From an uncultured Lachnospiraceae bacterium (lineage in GTDB: Bacteria; Bacillota; Clostridia; Lachnospirales; Lachnospiraceae), in the NCBI GenBank assembly GCA_902782965.1, contig CACZPG010000159.1:1-6600 (forward strand): a stretch of 6,600 bases of DNA, written 5' to 3'. The notes beneath the pieces were generated by a model. The model searched no databases and was not told the origin of the DNA. It saw nothing but the letters and a program-made list of their open reading frames with translations. Position numbers and translations under genes: made by a program. Positions 1 through 6,595 of the stretch are shown here, piece by piece. Numbering within the stretch: position 1 is the first letter of the stretch; each line of letters opens with the position of its first letter.

Positions 1-753
<753 letters not shown>

Positions 754-780
754 TCTTTTATAAATATTTAGAATTATTAT

Positions 781-829
781 AAACTCTCTTCCGGGGCCTT
801 AACTGAGGTTATCCGGCAGAGAGTTTTTT
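781..829 (+). terminator. Intrinsic terminator of the amidotransferase gene
   Basis: AAACTCTCT (781-789) pairs perfectly with AGAGAGTTT (818-826). Inside it, CCGG (791-794) pairs with CCGG (813-816) across a single T/C mismatch. A further small CCT/AGG hairpin (797-799 with 806-808) is possible at the top. The stem runs into six T bases (824-829). It lies 28 bases after the stop codon, the normal position for a rho-independent terminator, and separates the amidotransferase from the DHH-TIR operon. Confidence 0.9.
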
Positions 830-911
830 CATTTTAAGACATGTAAAATATCATGAGAAATGAGATAAGAATTCACATTGTTTATATCGTGCCGGGAATA
901 TCAAAAGTTGC

Positions 912-940
912 TTTACAACCGGGGGTTTCTTTCATACAAT
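912..940 (+). promoter_or_regulatory. Predicted sigma-A-type promoter of the DHH-TIR operon
   Basis: TTTACA (912-917) matches five of six -35 consensus bases and TACAAT (935-940) matches five of six -10 bases, with an ideal 17-base spacer. Transcription would start near 946-948, leaving a leader of about 90 bases before the DHH start codon. It is the best promoter match seen between the upstream terminator and the DHH gene. It is a prediction from sequence match and position only. Confidence 0.6.
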
Positions 941-972
941 GTAATGTGGGATGTAATTGTCATAAGAATACA

Positions 973-1016
973 GCTGAGTCAGAAATAATCGGGGCTGCCG
1001 GCTATTATGATTCAGT
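973..1016 (+). promoter_or_regulatory. Possible leader hairpin before the DHH gene
   Basis: CTGAGTCA (974-981) can pair with TGATTCAG (1008-1015) with one G-U wobble. TAAT (986-989) pairs with ATTA (1004-1007) after a four-base bulge, and CGG (990-992) can pair with CCG (998-1000) at the tip. It falls within the predicted 5' leader and ends eight bases before the GAGGGA ribosome binding site. It has no T-run, so it is not a terminator. It might affect translation or mRNA stability, or be a chance structure; it matches no riboswitch class I know. Confidence 0.3.
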
Positions 1017-1023
1017 ACATAGT

Positions 1024-1029
1024 GAGGGA
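1024..1029 (+). promoter_or_regulatory. Ribosome binding site of the DHH gene
   Basis: GAGGGA lies seven bases before the ATG at 1037. This supports that ATG as the start, and the encoded N-terminus leads directly into the first beta strand and HDNPDADA motif expected of a DHH protein. Confidence 0.7.
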
Positions 1030-1036
1030 AAAGTGA

Positions 1037-2551
1037 ATGAAATTAAGTGATTTATTAAAGTATGACGATATAGTGATTCAGTGTCATGATAATCCGGATG
1101 CGGATGCTCTGGCATCGGGCTATGCACTCTACTGGTATCTTGAGAAAATGGGTAAGAAACCCACATTTATTTATCGTGGAAGAAATGCGATACAGAAGAG
1201 TAATCTTCGTATTATGATTCTGAGACTCAGCATTCCGGTATATTATGAGCCGGATTTCCGGGAGGTTCCGGAACTTCTGGTTACTGTGGATTGTCAGTAT
1301 GGACAGCAGAATGTAACCCGAACTGAGGCTGAGCACGTGGCTGTTATAGATCACCATCAATGTACAGTGGATCTTCCTGAGTTGTCAGAGGTGAGAAGCA
1401 ATATCGGAAGCTGTTCGACGGTTATCTGGGATATGATTCGGGAAGAAGGAATCAGTCTTGATGGTGATAATATCATTTCCACAGCTCTTTATTATGGACT
1501 CTACACAGATACTAATAAACTGTCAGAAGTGGCTCATCCGTTAGACAGGGATATGATAGATGCTCTTGATTATAATAAGAGTGTAATCATGGAAATGAGT
1601 ACATCTAACATTTCTCTTAATGAACTTAAGATAACGGGTAAAGCTATTCTGGATTATCAGTATTTCAGAAATCATAGATATATTCTTATTAAGGCCGAGA
1701 GGTGCGATCCTAATATTCTCGGTGTTATCAGTGACTTCTCTATGGAGACCACCGGAGTTGATCTGTGTATAGCTTATTATGTGAGTGAACAGGAAGTCAA
1801 ATTCTCTGTCAGAAGCTGTACTAAAGAGATTCATGCAAATGAGGTGGCTGCATTTCTGTCGAAGGGCGTAGGAGGTGGCGGAGGTCACCTTACCAAGGCC
1901 GGAGGAACTATCAGACCGGAGAAACTGGCTCCACTTGTTGCGGCGAAGGGCGTAAGTCTGGATGAGTTTGTTACAGAAGAGTTCCGTACGCGTATCGACC
2001 GATATTTCAATCTGTTCAAGATAATATATGCCAAGGAAACCTATATGGATATTTCTGAGATGGTGAAGTACGAGAAGCGTCCTCAGATTCAGGGATGTGT
2101 CAAGCTTGCGGATGTATTTCCTGTTAATACCATGGTTGAAGTCAGAACTATGGAGGGAGATGTTAATTTCCGTATAGATGAAGACAAATATCTTATAATC
2201 GGAATCGAGGGTGAGGTTTATCCTATTGCAAAGGCAAAACTTGAGAAGAGTTATAAGCTCGCTAATCAGCCTTACAACCGGGTCTTCGAATATGAGCCTC
2301 AAATTAAGAATGAAGTTACCGGAGAGAGTAAGGGCGTTCTGAAGTATGCAAAGGCAATAACAAGTGCGGGCAGGGCCAGAATATACGCAAAACCTATTGA
2401 AACCTATGTGAAACTGTTCACTGTATGGGATGAGGATAAATATTATTCCGGAGTTCCCGGGGATTATATAGCTGTCAGAGAAGATGATCATCATGACATT
2501 TATATAATCAATGGACGACTTTTTGACCAGTTATATAAGGAGGCAGAGTAA
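1037..2551 (+). CDS. DHH/DHHA1 phosphoesterase with tandem PGDYG-like C-terminal domains
   Basis: This 504-residue protein is a DHH-superfamily phosphodiesterase, related in its N-terminal part to NrnA-type enzymes that cleave short oligoribonucleotides, pAp or dinucleotides. All metal-binding motifs are present: HDNPDADA (17-24), VDC (84-86, Asp85), DHH (105-107) and TDTN (157-160, Asp158). The DHHA1 substrate-binding motif GGGGGH (279-284) with AGG (288-290) is also intact. NrnA-like enzymes are usually about 310-340 residues, so the last 160 or so residues are extra. They contain two similar segments, about 344-406 and 450-500, each starting KxxP or KP and ending in a YLIIG/DYIAV strand, a Y-[PI]-I element and an L...Y helix; the second has PGDY (474-477). 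These resemble the small PGDYG-type domain common in phage genomes (from memory). No signal peptide or membrane segment is evident, so it should be cytoplasmic. It lies directly upstream of the TIR gene, whose ribosome binding site overlaps its 3' end. The phosphoesterase call is firm; the substrate is unknown. Confidence 0.9.
   Translation: MKLSDLLKYDDIVIQCHDNPDADALASGYALYWYLEKMGKKPTFIYRGRNAIQKSNLRIMILRLSIPVYYEPDFREVPELLVTVDCQYGQQNVTRTEAEHVAVIDHHQCTVDLPELSEVRSNIGSCSTVIWDMIREEGISLDGDNIISTALYYGLYTDTNKLSEVAHPLDRDMIDALDYNKSVIMEMSTSNISLNELKITGKAILDYQYFRNHRYILIKAERCDPNILGVISDFSMETTGVDLCIAYYVSEQEVKFSVRSCTKEIHANEVAAFLSKGVGGGGGHLTKAGGTIRPEKLAPLVAAKGVSLDEFVTEEFRTRIDRYFNLFKIIYAKETYMDISEMVKYEKRPQIQGCVKLADVFPVNTMVEVRTMEGDVNFRIDEDKYLIIGIEGEVYPIAKAKLEKSYKLANQPYNRVFEYEPQIKNEVTGESKGVLKYAKAITSAGRARIYAKPIETYVKLFTVWDEDKYYSGVPGDYIAVREDDHHDIYIINGRLFDQLYKEAE
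2537..2543 (+). promoter_or_regulatory. Strong Shine-Dalgarno deciding the TIR gene start
   Basis: AAGGAGG lies inside the last codons of the DHH gene. No ATG follows at normal spacing, but an in-frame GTG lies 12 bases on at 2556, just after the DHH stop (2549-2551). The in-frame ATG at 2511 lies upstream of this motif and has no ribosome binding site of its own. The spacing is long, yet the motif strength and the N-terminus it yields favour the GTG. Confidence 0.65.
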
Positions 2552-2555
2552 AGAC

Positions 2556-5500
2556 GTGATAGATCATTATAATGCTTTCATATCATATAAGCATGCTCCT
2601 GAGGATAACAAGGTTGCTGAAGCCGTTCAGAGAGGGTTGGAGCATTTCAAAATCCCCTCTAAGATTCAGAAGAAGACAGGAATGAAGCGTATCAACAGGA
2701 TATTCCGTGATAAGGACGAGCTTCCTATTACCAGTGACCTCAGTGATACCATTGCCAATGCTCTGGCAAATTCCGACTATCTGATAGTTATCTGTTCCAC
2801 TAATACGAAGCAGTCTGCCTGGGTTCCGAGGGAGATAGAATTCTTCCTCAGAAATCATACCAGAAAGCAGATTTTTACTGTTCTTGTAAATGGTGAACCA
2901 TATGATGTTATTCCTGAGATACTTACCTATGAAGACCGTCTGGTGTGGAATCAGTATGGTCAGCAGCAGAGTGTCCGGATTCCTATAGAGCCTTTGTCCT
3001 GTGATTACAGAATGCCACTGGGTAAGGCTAATAAGATAGAACTTCCCCGTCTGGCCAGCGGACTTATCGGCTGTTCCTATGATGAACTGATGAATCGCCG
3101 CAGACAGTACAGAATAAGAAGGATGATGCTGGGCTTCTCAGCGGCCTTTGCACTTACACTGGCCTTCAGTGGATACATGTTCTATAGCAGAAATAAGATC
3201 AGAAAGAATTATCTGGAGTCTCTCAGAAACCAGTCTAAATATCTGGCTAATGAATCCTCGGATCTTCTTGAGAAGGAGCAGCGTATTCCAGCGCTTCAGC
3301 TTGCGCTTGAAGCTCTTCCGAAGAGTGCAGATGATGACAGACCGATAACGGCAGAGGCAGTTAAAGCGCTTACCGATGCAACCCTTGCCTATGAAGGAAA
3401 TAAAGGCGCCAATATTCATGCGGCGTGGAATTATAAGATGCCTAATGCGGTTTCGGATTTCAAGGTATCAGGAAATGGTTCCACCATTGCTATACTTGAT
3501 GCCGGAAATGTATTCGGTGTCTGGAATACAAAAACTCATGAAAAGGTACTGTATCTGGATAATATTGATGATGAGATTATCGGAATGAAATATCTCACAG
3601 ATAAGAGTGTTGCTATCTGGTCCATGGAACAGATCATGTGTTACGATACCATGTCCGGCGACAAGCTGTGGGAGTACTCGTTGGAGGAAGATTTCTTTAA
3701 AGACCGGGAAGATATGATGCTGGGAAAGGATTCTTTCTTCATAGCAACAGGAGATATGAGATTTCTGGAGATAGATTCAGCTTCCGGAAAGCTTAAGAAT
3801 ACAATTTCGATTCCGGAATCGGAAGAACATCCTGATCTGGGTATCCTTCAGTGCAGGCTCTCGCCTGACGGCAAGAAGATTGCCTTCCGTGGTCTGGAGG
3901 GCTGGTCCGATTATGTTTACGGTACTATAGATGCCGCTTCCGGCGCCACTAATTACTCAGAACCGTCTGAGCAGATGATCAAGAATATCGAATGGCTTAA
4001 TGACAGTGAATTTGTGGTTGCTACAGCCCTGGTGGATCTTAACGGAAGTATGTCGGTAGGTGATCAGGATATACTTTCTATAGATCACTCAACTATTCAG
4101 TGTGTGAATGCGGGTGATCTGAGTGAGAAATGGAAGGCTGACTTTGTCTGTAACGGTGTTAATATTTCCAGTGGTTTCGTGACACTGAATAATGATGAAG
4201 AGCTGGCATTCTATTCTGGAAATGTGGTCACTGTATATAATGCCAAGACGGGAGAGATGCTTTACAGCAATAATGTAAATGATCCCGTTCTGGATGTGAG
4301 TGACAGAGATGGAGATGGAAAACCTCTCTATATTACGAGTGGCGGAGGCTATTCCTATCCGCTTTCCAACGCCGGTGAAGGGTCTGTATATTATACTAAA
4401 TACTTCGCTGATGACCTTAGACAGGTGGTTATAAATGAGGGTGTATATGTAAGACAGCATTTCGCCCCGGAGGTAATATTCTATGGAACTCATGAATATG
4501 ATGACAGCTGGAAAGCTTTCGATGATTCCGTTACACTTTCGGATATTTCCTCTGAATACTATATGGATGATCAGTGTCTGGCACTTATTTCTAATGAAGA
4601 GGACGGACCTGTGCTTACCACCTTCGGACTTGGTGATGCTTATCAGATAAAGAGTAATAAGCTGGAGGGTGAGGATTACTATTATTATACCGTGCTTGGC
4701 AGTTATAAAGGCAGCCTGTATCTTGGCTATCAGGAAGATGATTACTTCGATCTGGTGACAGTAAATCTCAGCAGTGGAGAAGTTAAGAAGGATCCGCTGT
4801 TTGATATGTATGCCTCATTCAGAACTTCGTGTGTAATGAGCGGAAGTAAGCTTTACTACTATACGAAGAATGAAGATATGGAACCAATACTTGTTGTAAA
4901 TGATATAGATACCGGGAAGAAACAGGAATTCAAACTGCCTGAGGATGCAGGTTTTGTCAAGCAGGCTCCAAAATATTTCGAAGCACTTAATGCTGTTTAT
5001 TTTGCCGCCGATTATGAATATATAATTGATGCAGAGAATGGTAATGCCTCACTGGTTGACACCCCTGCAGACTGGGCTTCGATTACCTGCTTCTCGCAGA
5101 ACAGCGATGATAAGAGTTTTGCTGTAACAGATGGAAAGAGAATTCTTCTGACAGGTAAGGATGGAAGTATTGTAAATACCATAAATTGTCCGGGTATTGA
5201 TCCACTGGCGATTAACTTCATCGAGGGTTCTGATGATCTGCTGGTTCTGTATAATGATGGAAGTCTGTACTGGTATTCCGCCAGTACCGGAGACTTTAAG
5301 AAGAAAACAGATGTAACTACTTATTACGCATTCAGTGGAAAGTCTTCCTTCTCATATGACAAAGAGAATAAGCTTCTGTATGTTCAGATGGAACAGCTTA
5401 CTGATGTTATCGATATGGAAAATGGTGTCGAGATCGCACATATTACCAACTGTTTCGGTCATCATAAGGAAAGAGATATATTTATAACCAGTTCCTATGT

Positions 5501-5642
5501 GACTAATAAAGAAGTTAGTATCGGTTACTACAAGAGATATGCTGTTGATGAACTGATCGATAAAGCTCATGATATTCTTCAGGATGCCGAACTGTCAGAT
5601 GAACAGAAGTCTCAGTACGGAATTGAAACAGAGTCGGATTGA
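2556..5642 (+). CDS. TIR-domain membrane protein with C-terminal beta-propeller region
   Basis: The product is about 1028 residues from the GTG start; an upstream ATG at 2511 would add 15. TIR domain, about 3-122: it opens with YNAFISYKH, has the FRDKDELP...SDL element, a LIVICS strand (76-81) and WVPRE, whose Trp89 and Glu93 occupy the places of the Trp and catalytic Glu of NAD-cleaving TIR domains. Next comes a linker with EPL..D.R and DEL..R, seen in other bacterial TIR-membrane proteins, then an Arg-rich stretch and one hydrophobic segment (190-211). A helical region with LQLALEAL (247-254) precedes a long beta-rich region (about 288-991) with about twelve D-x-x-[ST/N]-G-type turns, typical of WD40/PQQ-like propellers. 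A Ca-loop-like DRDGDG lies at 583-588. A closing helix with DEL...LSDEQ (997-1018) resembles the end of other effector-WD40 proteins, so the gene is complete. Arg before the membrane segment suggests TIR inside and propeller outside. TIR domains of this kind hydrolyse or cyclise NAD in defence or signalling; the role here is inferred. No gene symbol is established. Confidence 0.88.
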   Translation: MIDHYNAFISYKHAPEDNKVAEAVQRGLEHFKIPSKIQKKTGMKRINRIFRDKDELPITSDLSDTIANALANSDYLIVICSTNTKQSAWVPREIEFFLRNHTRKQIFTVLVNGEPYDVIPEILTYEDRLVWNQYGQQQSVRIPIEPLSCDYRMPLGKANKIELPRLASGLIGCSYDELMNRRRQYRIRRMMLGFSAAFALTLAFSGYMFYSRNKIRKNYLESLRNQSKYLANESSDLLEKEQRIPALQLALEALPKSADDDRPITAEAVKALTDATLAYEGNKGANIHAAWNYKMPNAVSDFKVSGNGSTIAILDAGNVFGVWNTKTHEKVLYLDNIDDEIIGMKYLTDKSVAIWSMEQIMCYDTMSGDKLWEYSLEEDFFKDREDMMLGKDSFFIATGDMRFLEIDSASGKLKNTISIPESEEHPDLGILQCRLSPDGKKIAFRGLEGWSDYVYGTIDAASGATNYSEPSEQMIKNIEWLNDSEFVVATALVDLNGSMSVGDQDILSIDHSTIQCVNAGDLSEKWKADFVCNGVNISSGFVTLNNDEELAFYSGNVVTVYNAKTGEMLYSNNVNDPVLDVSDRDGDGKPLYITSGGGYSYPLSNAGEGSVYYTKYFADDLRQVVINEGVYVRQHFAPEVIFYGTHEYDDSWKAFDDSVTLSDISSEYYMDDQCLALISNEEDGPVLTTFGLGDAYQIKSNKLEGEDYYYYTVLGSYKGSLYLGYQEDDYFDLVTVNLSSGEVKKDPLFDMYASFRTSCVMSGSKLYYYTKNEDMEPILVVNDIDTGKKQEFKLPEDAGFVKQAPKYFEALNAVYFAADYEYIIDAENGNASLVDTPADWASITCFSQNSDDKSFAVTDGKRILLTGKDGSIVNTINCPGIDPLAINFIEGSDDLLVLYNDGSLYWYSASTGDFKKKTDVTTYYAFSGKSSFSYDKENKLLYVQMEQLTDVIDMENGVEIAHITNCFGHHKERDIFITSSYVTNKEVSIGYYKRYAVDELIDKAHDILQDAELSDEQKSQYGIETESD

Positions 5643-5660
5643 TGATTATACGTTTCATGT

Positions 5661-5700
5661 GAAGATATGACTAAAGTCATATTCCAAATGTATCTTTTTT
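5661..5700 (+). terminator. AT-rich hairpin after the TIR gene, weak terminator candidate
   Basis: Just after the TIR stop, ATATGACT (5665-5672) and AGTCATAT (5675-5682) form a perfect inverted repeat with two bases between. Alternatively AAGATA (5662-5667) can pair with TATCTT (5691-5696) around it, leading into TTTTTT (5695-5700). The stem has few G-C pairs, so termination would be partial at best; the 8-bp palindrome could instead be a protein-binding site. Confidence 0.4.
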
Positions 5701-5710
5701 CACTACAAAA

Positions 5711-5716
5711 TATAAT
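5711..5716 (+). promoter_or_regulatory. Perfect -10 hexamer, possible promoter for the ABC gene leader
   Basis: TATAAT matches the -10 consensus exactly, but no good -35 exists at 16-18 bases upstream (for example ATGTAT at 5688-5693 matches two of six), and there is no extended TGn. If used, it would start transcription near 5723, giving a leader of about 120 bases that begins with the strong hairpin at 5733-5772. In AT-rich intergenic DNA such a hexamer can occur by chance. Confidence 0.35.
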
Positions 5717-5732
5717 ACGGTAATCATATACT

Positions 5733-5772
5733 GAGTGTGTCAGATGAAATAATTCATTGGCACACTCTTTTT
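5733..5772 (+). terminator. Strong intrinsic terminator between the TIR and ABC genes
   Basis: GAGTGTG (5733-5739) pairs with CACACTC (5761-5767). The stem continues through T-G, C-G and A-T pairs, skips one bulged G (5743), then adds ATGAA (5744-5748) with TTCAT (5753-5757) around an ATAA loop. About fifteen pairs are followed by TTTTT (5768-5772). It most likely ends the DHH-TIR operon about 90 bases after the TIR stop. If the TATAAT at 5711 is a promoter, it would instead be an attenuator in the ABC gene leader. Confidence 0.85.
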
Positions 5773-5773
5773 C

Positions 5774-5818
5774 ATATAACAGGAACAAATATAACAGGAA
5801 ACAATATAACAGTAAAAA
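5774..5818 (+). repeat. Three tandem 15-bp repeats upstream of the ABC ATPase gene
   Basis: The nine bases ATATAACAG recur at 5774, 5789 and 5804, exactly 15 bases apart. The first two 15-base units share their first twelve bases; the third diverges into an A-run after the shared nine. They fill the space between the terminator and the ABC ribosome binding site. They could be operator sites for a regulator of the ABC gene, spacing DNA made by slippage, or a set of weak -10-like elements (TATAAC). Confidence 0.75.
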
Positions 5819-5831
5819 AGAACAATAAAAT

Positions 5832-5835
5832 GGAG
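5832..5835 (+). promoter_or_regulatory. Ribosome binding site of the ABC ATPase gene
   Basis: GGAG lies seven bases before the ATG at 5843, which supports that start. A nearer ATG at 5830 overlaps the motif and is out of frame with the ATPase. Confidence 0.65.
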
Positions 5836-5842
5836 AAAGAAA

Positions 5843-6595
5843 ATGGAAACAATTCTTAAGACAAATGATCTTACAAAGAAATACGGAAATAAAGTAGTGG
5901 TTGATAATCTGAATATCGAGATTAAAGAAGGTGAAATCTTCGGACTTCTGGGACCTAACGGAGCAGGAAAGAGTACCACCATGAATATGATCTGTGACCT
6001 GGTTAAACCGACTCTGGGAAATGTAGAATTCTACGGAAAGGATTTCCAGAAGAATCGTAAGGAGCTGGTGGATAAGCTGGGATATATTCCTCAGGATCTG
6101 GCGATACACGGAAACCTGAAGGCCTGGGAGAATGTAGAACTCTTCACATCGCTTTACGGAATTAAGGGAGCAGAGCTGAAGAAGAGAATAGATGAGTCGC
6201 TGGAATATGTCGGACTTCTGGATAAGAGAGGAGACTTCGCCAAGACCTTCTCCGGTGGTATGAAGAGAAGACTGAATATAGCCTGTGCCATAGGACATCA
6301 TCCCAAGCTTCTGATCTTCGATGAACCTACTGTAGGAATTGATCCACAGTCAAGGAATTTCATTCTGGATAAGATCAAGGAATCCAATAAGAATGGTGCA
6401 ACGATCATTTATACCAGTCATTACATGGAAGAAGTTGAAGCCATCTGTACAAGAATCGCCATAATGGATAATGGCAAGATTATCGCAACAGGAACCAGTG
6501 AAGAACTTAAGAAGATGGTGGTTGAAGATATCTCGACTATCACTCTTGAAGAAGTATTCCTTACACTCACCGGAAAAAAACTCAGAGATTACTAA
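5843..6595 (+). CDS. ABC transporter ATP-binding protein (NatA/DrrA-type)
   Basis: This complete 250-residue cytoplasmic ATPase would drive a membrane transporter by ATP hydrolysis. All nucleotide-binding motifs are intact: Walker A GPNGAGKST (37-45), Q-loop Gln84 in YIPQD, signature FSGGM (136-140), Walker B LLIFDEP (156-162), D-loop GIDP (165-168) and switch His193 in TSHYMEE. The pattern GLLGPNGAGKST...NGKIIATGT and the tail TLEEVFLTLTGKKLRD are typical of the subfamily that pairs with ABC-2-type permeases in export of drugs, peptides, polysaccharides or sodium. The tail ends where these proteins normally end, so it is not truncated. It has no membrane segment, so a partner permease is required and is expected just beyond the right edge (only five bases remain). 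The upstream terminator suggests its own transcription unit. The cargo cannot be told from the sequence. Confidence 0.95.
   Translation: METILKTNDLTKKYGNKVVVDNLNIEIKEGEIFGLLGPNGAGKSTTMNMICDLVKPTLGNVEFYGKDFQKNRKELVDKLGYIPQDLAIHGNLKAWENVELFTSLYGIKGAELKKRIDESLEYVGLLDKRGDFAKTFSGGMKRRLNIACAIGHHPKLLIFDEPTVGIDPQSRNFILDKIKESNKNGATIIYTSHYMEEVEAICTRIAIMDNGKIIATGTSEELKKMVVEDISTITLEEVFLTLTGKKLRDY

Noticed and set aside
781..1036. Riboswitch upstream of the DHH gene
   Set aside because: The strong hairpin at 781-829 lies upstream of the predicted promoter and is the terminator of the preceding gene; the remaining leader matches no riboswitch class I can recognise.
853..1050. Open reading frame of 65 codons between the terminator and the DHH gene
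   Set aside because: It has no ribosome binding site, no recognisable motif, begins upstream of the predicted promoter and overlaps the DHH start; the region reads better as promoter and leader.
1541..2494. Long minus-strand open frame opposite the DHH gene
   Set aside because: The opposite strand encodes a clear enzyme with intact motifs; the minus-strand translation shows no family features.
5757..5762. TTGGCA as a -35 element for the ABC gene
   Set aside because: It lies in the terminator stem, and no -10-like hexamer is found 16-18 bases downstream; the TATAAC copies are at 12 and 27 bases.
5774..5818. CRISPR array
   Set aside because: The 15-base repeats are contiguous, too short and lack unique spacers; no cas genes are present.
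5612..6301. Minus-strand open frame of 229 codons across the TIR-ABC intergenic region
   Set aside because: It lies mostly opposite the ABC ATPase and the terminator, and its Cys/Leu/Phe-rich translation has no recognisable domain.
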